DNA of 36,324 nucleotides from Hofstenia miamia (GCA_004352715.1 SCFE01000018.1:2472601-2508924); one strand, 5' to 3'; shown: positions 10,030-21,102, numbered from the stretch's first letter. Notes: generated by a model from the letters alone, not told the origin. Made by a program: numbers and translations.

Positions 10030-12075
10030 TACTAAAAGTCCTTTCAGTTCTCCATAGAACCAGAGTGTTTGAATTCAGAAAACTGCTTTCGATGGTGTTT
10101 CTTGAAAAGTTTTACGGCACGCTCCACACCATCGGTAACAACCTTCACTTGCATAACATTTCTCGCGCACGAAAAGTATGCATTTTCTCTCCATGTGTCC
10201 ACTGGTTCATAAAGCCAGTTTGTCTCAACATAGAGAGCTTGAAGTATGAACCATGAATTCTGTTCTATGAGGTTGACCAGGCTGATAGTCTTAATAATGA
10301 GTTCTGGAAATGTTGGTTTACTTTTCTTCATCACAGATAGTTTTTGACATGATTTCACTTCAAGTAATCTACTTGCCATTTCAGATTTTGTAGCAGTAGG
10401 AATATTAGTTCCAAATAAACTCAGCATCAACATTTCTGAAGTTAGATACCATAGATTATTCTTTAATTTGTCAAGAGCTGCAGTGGCAATCTGAGAATCA
10501 ATCAGTTTGAATTGATGATGATCTATATATAAAGTCAAAAATCGTTCGCTGGAGCATGAGCAGCACACACAGAAGAATCAAAGCATGAAGCATGAAGCTG
10601 TATTTAACAGACATTTGAAAGTTGGGAGTCTATTCAACTTTTCAATGAAATCCTTAGAATAATCCAGTAGACAGGAAAATATCAGCATTTTCCCAAAGTA
10701 CAGTACTCTTGACATCCACCTTGCGTGATGGATGAGATCAGGTTTCCTCAACATATCAGAGTTTAGCTCTCTCAGAAGTACCAAAGTTATATTGACCATC
10801 TCCCTATAATCATCACGGCAGAATATTTTAAAGACGCTCAATAATTCGATCCTCTCTGATGTTAACCCATGTTGATTGTGGAAGTATGACAAGTCTTCCC
10901 ATCGATTGGTCTAATGAGTCATATTTGTTTTTGAAAGTTTTGAACAATGGATTGTCTGGGGCAGTGGGTTTCCCAAGGATAGAAGAGCAAACTCCGGCTT
11001 CCATAACGTCCATAGTATTATAGCAAAATGCTAACCACCAAAATTTCTAATTCAAAATTCGTTCTAATATAACAGCAGCACCGTTGAAAACTCCAATGTT
11101 AGAAGAAGTCGTGTTGAAACAAAGACCTTCTGTTGTAAGTTCCAATCACGAAGAATGCCCACTATCCCATTCGCTTGATTAATTCCAGCTTATGAGTCTA
11201 TATCAGGAACAGTACTGAAGTTTGGGAATGTGTAACCCATCTTCACTTCTTTGGAGACTTTTTGTAAATTCGATCTTTGTAAGCGTAGTGCTGAAGTAGG
11301 CGAAAACACAAAGTCTTTAACTGATAAAGAAGGCAATTCATCTAATACTGTAGCCACAGTAGCGAATAATTGTTTTTGGATAGACCAAACCGATCGTCAA
11401 CACCTAAAGTTGAATGTATATAATTTTAAATGATATATTTAGTTTTATAAAATCGTGTACACGGCTGTCACAGACTTAGTGAGATTTTTTTGGAAGCGTG
11501 ACGAAAACATATTCTGAATCAGTTTCCTTGCCCTAAGAACTTTCACGCGAATGTTTCATGAATAGTTTGTACAACGTGGAATGCTCATTATCGGAAATAT
11601 CTTCCTGTTCGCTATTACTATTTCTATTGTTTGCCATCATTGTTTTGAGTGATTTCTTTCTTTCTCTTCTTTTTCTCTGCATATCTCCTATTTTTTGTTT
11701 CTTTCGTTTTCGTGGTTCTCTTAAAGAGCAAGTTGCACATCTATGCCAGCCGTACGCTGCTCTCGAATATTTTTACGCTGGCTTATCAAGAACTTGATAT
11801 CCTCTTGAACTGTCATCATCTCCAAAGCATTCTGATGTGCTACGTCAAATAACTCTAAAAGATCTACTTTGAATATAGAGTCATGCATACGAGCAGAATC
11901 ACTTATCTTGATTTTATTCTTCTTTAAATCTTTGCATTTCGTTTCCAATCTCATTAACTTTGAAATTGCCTTTTCTGTCATCATTGTTGGTACTCCACCC
12001 TGTTCCAGAAACCAAAGACTTCTTCTATTGTTGCCTTGCAACTCTCTCGAGCAGTTTGATTCAACTCTACATGAT
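10030..12075 (-). pseudogene. relic of a repetitive transposase-like protein family
   Basis: A long decayed coding region runs right to left. In order it shows: an N-terminal segment with LLELFDVAHQNALEMM and QEDIKFLISQRK (12041-11721); a block around VATVLDELPSL (about 11370-11330); GLCFNTTSSNIG and FNGAAVILERIL (about 11120-11050); PDNPLFKTFKNKYDSLDQS (within 11013-10828); LIHHARWMSRVLYFGKMLIFS (about 10730-10660); DKLKNNLWYLTSEMLMLSLF (about 10470-10410); SWFILQALYVETNWL (about 10260-10215); and VVTDGVERAVKLFKKHHRK (about 10140-10080). I recognise this order from a multicopy, poorly characterised protein family in arthropods, cnidarians and other invertebrates that behaves like a transposase. 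I cannot name its superfamily. Stops and frameshifts break it into at least five pieces. The usual GLCFDTT reads GLCFNTT here, and the usual CRHH reads CYNT. Confidence 0.75.
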
Positions 12076-12543
12076 GTTACATGTATTTTAGCTGCGCGTC
12101 ATGTTTAGATGGCAAACCTTGAGTATTGATGGTTTTGGTAGACATTCCGATCAACCAGCAATCAGACTCTGATCTTAGCTTTAGAGTAATATCTATAAAG
12201 AAGATATCAACATGCAAGATAACTGAATTCTATTATTTGAAATTATGTGAAAGGTGTAGTTGAACGCTCTGTGGTAAGTTCTTTATAATCAATAAATAAT
12301 TTCTTGCCTTTCCATTCACTCATAGGCGGATGCTTCATACAGAAGTGACTCATAACACTCAAGAAGTTGTATTACGATTCATAGAATGATGTTCGAAGAA
12401 ATGCGAATTCAGACTACTTCTGACTACTCCGATTGAACTGAAATTTAAGCTGGAATTCCGAAACATGTATAGGAACAAGAAAATAAAGGGAGCGAGACGA
12501 GTTTTGAATGTTTTATTTTTCCCATATATTTGTTGACCACTCT
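12076..12543. other. non-coding spacer
   Basis: Sequence between the transposase-like relic and the second Penelope-like element. It may contain the 5' flank of the former. I see no terminal inverted repeat or other structure. Confidence 0.4.
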
Positions 12544-12556
12544 AGTATATATATAT

Positions 12557-12587
<31 letters not shown>
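12544..12587. repeat. (TA)n microsatellite at the 3' edge of Penelope-like element 2
   Basis: A TA tract with a single phase change (AATA) in the middle. It directly abuts the GACCGGTTTC terminus of the element. Confidence 0.95.
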
Positions 12588-12617
12588 GACCGGTTTCAAT
12601 TTAAAATCTTTATCAAA
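12588..12617 (-). ncRNA. degenerate hammerhead-ribozyme-like motif at the Penelope-like 3' end
   Basis: Read on the minus strand, the end shows TTGATAA, then 12 AT-rich bases, then GAAACCGGTC. This lines up with the hammerhead core CUGAUGA - stem II - GAAA - minimal stem III - GUC. Penelope-like elements are known to carry hammerheads with very short, palindromic stem III such as ACCGGU. Positions C3 and G8 are both changed (to U and A), and stem II is weak, so it is probably inactive. The predicted scissile bond falls between 12588 and 12587, exactly where the (TA)n tract begins. The call is inference from the motif. Confidence 0.5.
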
Positions 12618-12961
12618 CAAATTTGGAAGGTAAAATATTTACAGTTAACTACAATTAAAATGATATGCATATTGCATGCACTAAAAACATTGATCTTATA
12701 ATAGCTTTTTTGTTTGTTCATTAAATTTGATTTGACTTCTTTCTTGAAGTATAATGATTCTGCAATTAATGGGTAATTAGTTTTTAGTAATATTTCAAAA
12801 TTTTCTTTTTTAATTTGATGTTGAATATGGTGAAATTCTGCGTTTAAATAACCTGATAGATGTTCATGAATTCTTGTAGCAAAATGTCTGCGTGTCTCTC
12901 CGATGTAAGATTGTTGACAATCTTCACAAGTATATTTGTAAACAAGTGAAAAAGACAGCAA
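12596..12961 (-). pseudogene. Penelope-like GIY-YIG endonuclease domain (PLE 2)
   Basis: A 121-codon frame carries the GIY-YIG nuclease of a Penelope-like element, which cuts target DNA for insertion. Seen: VYKYTCEDCQQSYIGETRRH (residues 7-26), with the tyrosine-containing first strand, the paired cysteines CxxC typical of the Penelope subgroup, and YIG at 19-21. It continues with R24 and R30, HEH at 32-34, and PLIAESLYFK (64-73), whose E68 fits the metal-binding glutamate. The usual downstream block resembling LNKQKS follows. The domain spans about residues 7-90, and the remaining C-terminus runs into the 3' terminal sequence. The ATG is internal, since homology to the linker continues upstream. 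In intact elements this domain is fused behind the RT; here stops and frameshifts separate the two. Confidence 0.93.
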
Positions 12962-13855
12962 CTTTGCTACAGGATCTTTGTTTTATTTAATAATTTGAGT
13001 TTGTAATGATGTTAACATCGGTGTTATTATCGATTTATTTAATTTTAAACTTAACTTATTTATTCTTTATTGGAACACTTTAACTTTGTCATTGGTGAAT
13101 GGAAGTTTCCAATATACTTGTTTTAAATTTATTTCTTCATTTGATTTAGCTTGGTTATTATTTATGTTCCTTAATAAAATTACTTCATCTACATATCTTT
13201 TAATTAATCTTTGAAGATATCCATTATTTTCTTAAACCGTATAGAGGTGTTAAATTGCTTCAATAAAGTTGTTATAATTTGAAAACGCTTAGTTTACTCT
13301 TTCAATTAAACATTTAATTGTTTTTCTCTTGTTTTAAATCGCATTGCGATTGATAGGGAATATACAATCCTGTATTACTTGGTTTTACATATTGCTTTGT
13401 TTCAAATGATCCTTCTGTTTTAACAATTGGTGCATCCAAGAAATTTAAAGTTTGATATTTTCTATTTCCACTGTAAATTTTAGTTCTTTTACTTGGTTGT
13501 TAAGATATTTTTTAAAACTGTCAATTTCTGACTTATTTTCAAATAATGTAAAAATGTCATCAACAAACCTAAAGTATATTACTGGCTTTGGATTGCTTAA
13601 TCATTCACATTTACATTAAATCAAGTTCATGGTAAATGTAGCCATTGTTGAACCCAACGGTGAACCCATTGCCATTCCGTCTATTTGTTCGAAATACATT
13701 ATTATTGAACATGAATTTAACGTTTAAGGACGCTAATCTAAGTAACGTTTAGAGTTTCATGTGAAACAATAATTTGATCTTCAGGAATGAGATCAAGTAC
13801 GTATATGATTAATTGTTTTTTTAACAGGTATGTTCGTGAATAAAGATTTAACCCA
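12962..13855 (-). pseudogene. Penelope-like reverse transcriptase (PLE 2), frameshifted
   Basis: This is the upstream part of the same element, in the order expected for a Penelope-like RT but in several frames. WVKSLFTNIPVKKTINHI (13855-13802) is the palm-entry block. LDLIPEDQIIVSHETL follows, then a frameshift, then YFEQIDGMAMGSPLGS (MAMGSPLG at 13653-13675). Two in-frame stops come before YFRFVDDIF, the catalytic box, at 13550-13573. Next are NFLDAPIVKTEG (about 13450-13415), YVKPSNTGLYIPYQSQC (about 13390-13340), a NNGYLQRLIKR-like block (about 13230-13190) and VYWKLPFTND (about 13115-13085). Compared with PLE 1 the linker and connector residues differ clearly, so the two come from different Penelope-like lineages. 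The element is non-functional. Confidence 0.9.
13701..13775. repeat. internal direct repeat in PLE 2, copy A (in the expected RT position)
   Basis: About 75 bases from ATTATTGAACATGAATTTAA to GTGAAACAATAATTT. On the minus strand it codes for the segment between the IIVSHETL block and the QIDGMAMGSPLG block. It has a near-copy at 13855-13931. Confidence 0.9.
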
Positions 13856-13931
13856 TTATTGAATATGAATTTAAAGTTTGAGCACGCTAATCTAAGTAAG
13901 CGTCTAAGAGTTTCATGTGAAACAATAATTT
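13855..13931. repeat. internal direct repeat in PLE 2, copy B (out of order)
   Basis: About 77 bases, roughly 85% identical to 13701-13775. On the minus strand it reads IIVSHETLRRLLRLACSNFK without a frameshift, so it is the better-preserved copy. It joins the W-VKSLFTNIP block abruptly at 13855, giving RT sequence that belongs downstream placed upstream of that block. Confidence 0.88.
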
Positions 13932-13948
13932 ATTAATATTAATAATTA

Positions 13949-13963
13949 ATATATATATATATA
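13949..13963. repeat. short (TA)n tract at the 5' edge of PLE 2
   Basis: About seven TA units within an AATATTAATAATTAAT-rich context, 17 bases beyond the last recognisable PLE 2 sequence. Confidence 0.85.
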
Positions 13964-15420
13964 CTGTAATGAAGTAATGATTTGATATAGAAAATAATAA
14001 TTTAGCTGACTAATTATAAAAGAATTTATAAGTTGTATATAAAATAGTTTTCCTAATTGAAGAAAAGAACATTTTGGAATATCCTAATGTTCCACATTTA
14101 ATATTTTAATAACTTCCAATGTTGATGGTTTAAGGGCTTTTGAATTTTTCCTGTCCTCAGGTGACTTGAATTTCTCATACCATTTTATATAATTGACTTA
14201 TTAGACGAAGGAGTTGAATTTGTACCTTATCTCTGGGCAAATTTTCTTTTTTATGATGCTTTAGATAAATGTACCATTACACTCAATCTGTTCTTTCTTG
14301 AATTGTAAAGGTTATCTCTAAATAGTCAGTTTTTAAAAACGGCTTTAGGCTTTGCTTATAAAATATTTGGCGGTAAAATGGATGCGCATCATAAAATACG
14401 AAACTTCAAAAAATTCTTAAAATACACCCTACTAAAATTCACCCAATACTTAAAAGTTATTAAGGTTTTCAATGTGGAGCATTACAATATTTTACCCTGA
14501 ACATTAATATTTCATTTCTCATGTCATTTTCCTAATTTTGAATTATGAAATGATCAAAGTTTAAATCACAATAATTTGCTATTCCTACATAATGAATACT
14601 TTACTTTGCCTAATATATCTTTTAGCTTTCCTACAATTCTATTTAGTGAATTTGTTGTGAAAATACTAAACTACATTTTTCAGCAATAATTCTTGACTTG
14701 TTTTTGATTAAACAGCACATTTCTTCTGAAATTTAGCGTCAATTGAGTATTTGAAAATTATACTACGCACGTATCGCCTGCATATTAATAGTTAATTTCA
14801 CACTTGAAGTATTTTGAGATATCGTTAACGTTAAGACCGCCTGTCTCTTGTGATGCCCTAACATGCAAAATATAATCTCAATAAATGTGAACATTTCGTT
14901 TACTTAGAAAATCCATTACAGGTTTGGTAGTTGTCGCTTAAAAATTTTTCTTATAGTTTTAACAGTTAAAATTTTAAATTACTTCGAACTAAAGGCGTTG
15001 CTAATACTAAGTAATGCAATAGAAGTTGGATTTAATATTTTTTACAATTTGTAAAAGCAATCTTTTATTCTTGTTGAATTAAAGAATTTTTAAAAATTAA
15101 CAAAAAAATTCCGTTTAAGAGTTTTCACAGTTTTTCATTTTGATGTCAATGTGAAAATAATATTTATTTCTAATTGTTTGTATTACTTGAAACGAGTATT
15201 TCCATATTCAGAGCAGTTGTTCTGATCAGTAGACGATTTAATTTGTTAGAAATAAATCAATTTTGAAATTAAATATCTTTGATGCTGCCTTCAAATAAGC
15301 TCTTTGATATTTTCAAATTACTTCAAGATGAGTATCTTTGAAAATTCATAGTTTGATGGAAATGGTCCTTTGTTGAATTCTTAAATGTCGTAATAAAGAA
15401 CTCCAAAACATGGCATAGAA
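13964..15420. other. long stretch without a recognisable gene
   Basis: AT-rich sequence with only short random frames. No repeat family or motif was recognised. Confidence 0.45.
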
Positions 15421-15424
15421 AATT

Positions 15425-15533
15425 GATATATATATATATACATATATCTTTATACAAATATATTTATATATATATTTATATATACATATATATATTTGTA
15501 TATATATGTATATATATATATATATATATATCC
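15425..15533. repeat. imperfect TA/TACA/TTTATA microsatellite
   Basis: A compound tract with TACA and TTTA interruptions ending in a pure TA run. The minus-strand frame through it (YIYIYIQIYICIY) is low-complexity and not a gene. Confidence 0.93.
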
Positions 15534-15730
15534 CTCGCTGAAGGTTTTTTAAAAACCTTATAATGACCGCGTTTCCAAACATAAATCTTTGAAATTTTGC
15601 AGGGTAGTGTCTCTTTAACATACCTACCCTAGGTTTTTTGAGAAAAAAATTCCCGCTAAATGCCTTAGAAATTTCGGACCGTTTCCCGCCAAATATAAGG
15701 TTTTTTGCACTTTCTATAGAAAAAAGCTGG

Positions 15731-15731
<1 letters not shown>

Positions 15732-15763
<32 letters not shown>

Positions 15764-16006
15764 NNNNNNNNNNNNNNNNNNNNNNNNNNNNNNNNNNNNN
15801 NNNNNNNNNNNNNNNNNNNNNNNNNNNNNNNNNNNNNNNNNNNNNNNNNNNNNNNNNNNNNNNNNNNNNNNNNNNNNNNNNNNNNNNNNNNNNNNNNNNN
15901 NNNNNNNNNNNNNNNNNNNNNNNNNNNNNNNNNNNNNNNNNNNNNNNNNNNNNNNNNNNNNNNNNNNNNNNNNNNNNNNNNNNNNNNNNNNNNTATATAT
16001 ATATAT
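15732..16006. repeat. (TA)n microsatellite containing an assembly gap
   Basis: TA repeats flank 230 Ns (15764-15993). Frames crossing it are artefacts. Confidence 0.95.
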
Positions 16007-16119
16007 CTAGAAATAGCTTGCTATAATGTTTCAATTTTTCCTAGCTATTTAATACCAGTCACCATTTGATTTCATAAACCCTCATTTAATGGTTCCATGT
16101 TTTGTAAATATTGTATATT

Positions 16120-16785
16120 CTATAATTTGTCAAATAAATCTGAGGGAAAAATAATGCATTTTAGGAATTTCACTAAAAATAAAGTCTTAATAATAATAAT
16201 CGAAGGATACAGGTAGTATATGTCAGACTTCATTTCACTGTGAAATATATTTTGCACCCTCTCCCCATACCTAGTGTAAGAAAATCCAAAGTCGCCTAGC
16301 ATCTCTTGGCTAAATGCCTGATTTCAAAGATAGTGTTGGCTGCATTTTCTCTTGCTATCCATGCAAGCTTTCTGAAGAATGGATTTAGTTGTTGGCATTC
16401 AAGTGAATGTCTAGCGAGAAGACCAGAATTTGACATAGATGCAGAAGAAGTGGTAATATTTCGAGAATACCTTAAAAGTTTTCCACGTTTTTTCAGTGTC
16501 AAAAGGTAGACATTTTGCGACGAATCATAGAGGAATTTTGCAAATTTATCATCAATCTCGGTGATCATTTAACATATCGGATTTCCATGCAAATTTTGGA
16601 CAACACAAAATTATTGACTGACACATACACGTGTCAACAATCCCCTTTGTTGTATTAGTGCTAGGGTCTTCTTTTGCAAACGTGATAATGTTTGGATGAC
16701 AGTGATGAAAAATCGTTTTGAATGGAAGTAATATCAAAGTTTCCCAATCATTCCCATACCCACTCGACTGTAACCTTGACAACAT
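16120..16785 (-). other. unrecognised coding-like segment, possibly a gene fragment
   Basis: Three minus-strand frames follow one another with small overlaps: 16785-16552 (77 codons), 16568-16296 (90 codons) and 16302-16120 (60 codons). The local base composition is less AT-biased than its surroundings, and the peptides use a mixed amino-acid alphabet (for example WETLILLPFKTIFHHCHPN and FFRKLAWIARENAANTIFEI). This suggests former coding sequence broken by two frameshifts. I recognise no domain. It could be a fragment of a host gene, an exon pair, or an unidentified mobile element. The N-terminal ATG is not certain. Confidence 0.3.
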
Positions 16786-19159
16786 TTTTTCAAGATTTCA
16801 ACATTGAGTAGTATTAAAAGGGCAGCTCGAATTTGGAACAAATTTTCTCGTGCTTTTGTACAAAACTCGATATTTCCCATTTACTTTCGTTTCAAAATGC
16901 AATATATCCATCCAAAGCTTTTCATAATTTTAAGTTTGTCTATGGTAACCAATAAATTTTTAAAATAATTATATATTTAAGTTTAAATTCAACTACCCTA
17001 AATCCCTGTGCCACAACCGTGAACTTAAAATTTTGTATAATAGTTTGGGATGGGGCTTATACACGCAGTATAAAATTATGTCTGTAGACTTCCACCCATG
17101 TTCACGGTAAAGGTACATGGTAGAATGCACAACTGCTAAAAATTATTTTTTCAAGAATAAGACAAATAATGAAAGCATTAGCTGTGGTCACTGTCCAGCA
17201 CTTCATTCTATTTGTAGTTTAGAATTATTTGTGGTAAATTAATTGAATACATATGTGGTGATGGGTAAAATTTAGGTGCATGGGATGTGTCGCTGCTACA
17301 CGCTGTAGACGGCTGAGCCGATTGATAACTAAAACTATACCCCGACAAACGCAATGTGTCATAAAAAGGAAACCGCATTTGATGTGTTTGATGTGGTGTC
17401 TTATTAATCAGATGGCCTGTAAGCGCATGATGAAACTTTTTGCGGATAGAGGTTGACTATTCCCGAAAATAAAATTAGTGGTCAAATTTGCAATAAAATA
17501 ATGCATATGATTATAATTGCTTCAGTTTTTTGCAGATATTAGCACTTTTTCCCCGTTACAGATGAAAGATATGATTTGATGATTCCCATCCTTGGTAATT
17601 GCAATTCGAGATATCACTTAAGTCAGAAGAAAGATGTATTTATTAAGAAAGACCGGGTCTATTTCTATTTTTACAAATCACTTGTATTCACCTTTAACAT
17701 GTTGCTGATATGCTTAAGGAGATGCTGTAGATTATTTACTAGTCTCTATAAAAAATTCTAACAAAACCTGTTGAGAATTGTAATGTGTCTATGGGTATAC
17801 TGCTGCTAAGCACAGACAAAATATCTGATAAAATATTTCCTTGCAGGATTAATAAAATTGGAGAACATCCTTTAATCTACTGGTAATGCAACTGGCGTAC
17901 TTTGATATAGGCAACCGCTTGTTATTTGTATTCCCTACAGATCAATATGATGGTATACAATTCTAATAAATTCACATTTGTTAAATATTTGCTATTTATA
18001 ATACACGTCTTTCCATTTAAGACTAGTTTTAAACGTTATGTTTTTACAAATTTACATTCTCGCTTACAACAAATATTCTTAAACAATTAAGACTAGAAGC
18101 ATTATAAAATCTGTGTCGAACATACACTGTAATGAAGACATGGCACCGTGCAATCGTGGAAATAAATACAACAGTGAAAAAACTATTTACAATGAGATAA
18201 GAAATTGTGTTGATGACCCATTTTTTAAGGAGGTTGGTGTTTGCCAGAAACATTTCTGTGGTTTATTCCGCAATTGCCCCTAGCACTAGGTCAAAGTACA
18301 TTCCGCTATGAGTGATTTACAACTTTAAATTTTCATTTGGTAATTAGCCTTACTACAACACACTTATGAATGAATAATGCATCAAAAATTTTTTTCAAAA
18401 TTTTTCAAGAGCTATATTTGATGAAATTATAGATTTTTCGGCAAAAATAGAGAAAAATCAAATTTATTTTAAAACCTTTACAAAGTAATTGATATTGTTC
18501 AAATATGGAACATCAAGGAGTTAGTCCGAGGATGATTGGCAATTTAATTTTTAGGTATAAATAGCTATTGCAATTGATGAAATAGGTTAATTGTGTTTGA
18601 AATAAAAGGTGTCCTTAATTTATAAAAAGATGATTAAGTCACAACTCTGAAAATTATTGACAAGGCTATTATTAATTTTAATAATAGTGTGTTCAAAAGC
18701 AAATTTTTTTAGTAGCGTCTGTAGTTTTGAAGGTTGATACCAACCTCAGAAATTATTTTACTGCATTGGTTAATGCCTAGTGCGACCAAATTTTAGAATG
18801 AACAAAATTCGTTTTTCGGCTTCTCTTATCATTTTTTTTACCTCTAAAAACTAAAAAAGTATTCTGATTTTGAGCCATTTATTGACAAGCATTATTGAAA
18901 TGAAAAATTGCATATTTTCAAATGTTCTAATAGGGTTCTTTGAATTTAGTTTCTTTAATATTGAAAAACGTCTTCCACTTCGACACTTGTTGGGTAATAA
19001 CTTCACGACGTCCCATTGGCTCCATGAAATATAAACAACACTTGCAAATCATTGGCAGTTGGCAATGGGTACCATTAGTACTGTACGTTCCCAAATTTAC
19101 CGAGTACATGCATGCATTTATGAAACAAATATGATACCACTTGATTAAGCATTCCAAAC
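16786..19159. other. long stretch without a supported gene
   Basis: AT-rich DNA. A G/C-richer patch at 17270-17460 (containing GTCGCTGCTACACGCTGTAG and GACGGCTGAGCC) may be a repeat fragment, but I could not identify a tRNA-like promoter or protein motif. Frames on both strands at 18927-19157 are open over about 65-76 codons without recognisable motifs. Confidence 0.4.
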
Positions 19160-19790
19160 TCTTAGTAATAGATCCTCTCTTGGTACCCTGATTGATTTTC
19201 TACAATGTACAAAATTTAATCCACATTTTGATTCCATTATGAGTAATTTCCAAAGACTTTTAGGTCGCTCTTGTCATAAGAGTAGGAATATTGAAGGTAT
19301 TACAAACTTGATATGGTTCTCCATTTATGACGAGCGAATAAAGCAAGAGTGATTTAATGTACAAAGAGAAGAGCAGTAACCCTATTCTTAATATTTTTAT
19401 TTTTTATAAATCTAAAAATAGATATGGGAGTTGCTCTTTCTTTGTAAATGCCTGTACACGCTGGAATAATCTAGATCCTAACATCCGTTGCACTTCCAAT
19501 ATTAAGTCCTTTAAACGCTTGTTGAAACAAAATCTCCTTGCTGAACAGTATTTACTGGGATCATCTAAAAAATTAAATGTATGGCGAAGTATTAAATCCA
19601 GCAAATCTTAATTCTTTTAATTTGTAAATAGTGTTGTTTTTTAATTGTTTTAAATTTATTATTTTGTAGCTTAGTTTGTAGTTTGTACATTTTGTATCTA
19701 TGTTTGTATATATTGTATATATCATGTATAGAACATCAATGTGCACAAACAAACTAATAAATAGCTATTGAAGTGTAACTTAATTATTTT
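19160..19790 (+). pseudogene. non-LTR retrotransposon 3' end: RT C-terminal region and 3' UTR
   Basis: An 84-codon frame (19357-19611) contains RYGSCSFFVNACTRWNNLDP, followed by NIRCTSNIKSFKRLLKQNLL. This matches the C-terminal tail of CR1/L2/Jockey-like ORF2 proteins, usually R-x(n)-F-x(n)-A-x-x-x-WN-x-LP-x-x-IR-x(n)-FK-x-x-LK. Just upstream, in another frame, FQRLLGRSCHK and LIWFSIYDERIKQE (about 19247-19350) match the preceding QxRxxR and LxWLxIxxR blocks, so one frameshift separates them. The roughly 170 bases after the stop are AT-rich, with AATAAA at about 19756 that could be the old polyadenylation signal. The RT core is absent, giving the 5' truncation typical of these elements. Confidence 0.78.
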
Positions 19791-20607
19791 TTTATTACTT
19801 GTCCTCACAATTTCGGAATAAATCCGACTTTAAGCTTTAGAAATTTACTAGTTTCTAGGTAATCAAAATAATTCTAAGTTATACCCCGTTAGATTTTATA
19901 AATGATCCGAAGTTAAGAAATAATATTTATATATTGAATAAGCCAAAAACAACAAATCAAATGCACTCATATCAAATCCCTATGAACTCAATAGCTGAAA
20001 TCTACGAATGCTGAAGTGCTTCATAAACTAGATTGTGCTAATGATTTTTTTCTTTGGAGAACTCTTAAAGTGCTGAATTCGTGCTTAAAGGAGATTAAAT
20101 TAAGTTCATTGAAATACATTAGCATAAAGAAAAGATCTAGGATATTGCAATTTTTTACCGGATTTTATATTAATAAGGGCAAGGTTTATAATATGTGATA
20201 TACAGTAACAGATAAAAATTCCATTAATTTACATCTTTTCAGTGATGGTTGTCTAAATAATAGATAACCTAGTAATTTATAGTTTACCAAAAAAATTTTT
20301 TTCTTCAAAGTCAAGAATATTAACTAAATACATAAATATTTTTTATCATAATTATCGTTAAATTCACAATATTTTTTTACGTAACCTTGGATTTTGTATT
20401 CATCTTAATACTCCTGATTTTACTGAATATATATATCATTTAAATTTGCATTTTTAACACTTAGGGATCAGTTCATGAGAAATACGAATTTCTTCTGAGA
20501 ATTGTAATATTCAGGAGGTTGCTTATTGATGAGTTTTTCAAGCTATCTTTACTAAATAGAAATTCTTGAGCTTAGTTACATTTTCATAATTTTCATTGGT
20601 ATTTTAG
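19791..20607. other. non-coding stretch
   Basis: AT-rich sequence; only a 60-codon random-looking frame at 20016-20198. Nothing recognised. Confidence 0.45.
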
Positions 20608-20613
20608 TAGTGT

Positions 20614-20676
20614 TGGATCCGGTCCGGTTAATATATAAAGGTTAAAGCCGGTTAATCAGGTTAAAGTCCGGTTAAA
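20614..20676. repeat. CCGGTTAA-rich repeat block, left of gap
   Basis: Four spaced copies of (C)CGGTTAA-like motifs (GGTCCGGTTAAT, GCCGGTTAATCAGG, GTCCGGTTAAAA) stand out against the AT-rich background. The same motifs recur in the same orientation at 21505-21570. The arrangement resembles subterminal arrays of a non-autonomous DNA transposon whose middle is the TA/N gap. Confidence 0.6.
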
Positions 20677-21067
20677 AAATTTTATTTTTGATTTTCAAAA
20701 TTTATTGATTACAATGATTGCAGTGTTACAAAATAATAGAAATTGTGGCAAAGGCTGCGAGGATTCCTACTTGTTGTTATTCTAGTCCTAATCTATATTT
20801 TGCCATTCAAATTATGGAATAGCAATATTTGAAAAAAAATAATCAAATTTAAGAGAAGATGGTGCATCGACTCCAACATGTTTAAATTCGCATTGTTGAT
20901 GTTAGATTATACTTCAAATAGATAAAATCATTCAAAAAGTTTTAAATTTCTTATTCTATTTCATTTTATGTAAATCCATACATTTCTTTCACTAAATTTT
21001 GATGGACTTTGCGTTCATTTTCATTAATGTTTCCTTTATAAAACTTTCAGTTCTAAAATTATGAAAA

Positions 21068-21070
<3 letters not shown>

Positions 21071-21102
<32 letters not shown>

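Noticed and set aside
10065-10256. Plus-strand frame opposite the transposase-like relic
   Set aside because: It is a shadow of the minus-strand coding sequence, as are the plus-strand frames at 11251-11433, 11558-11852 and 11869-12108.
17270-17460. G/C-richer patch as a tRNA or SINE head
   Set aside because: No cloverleaf and no convincing box A/box B pair could be drawn.
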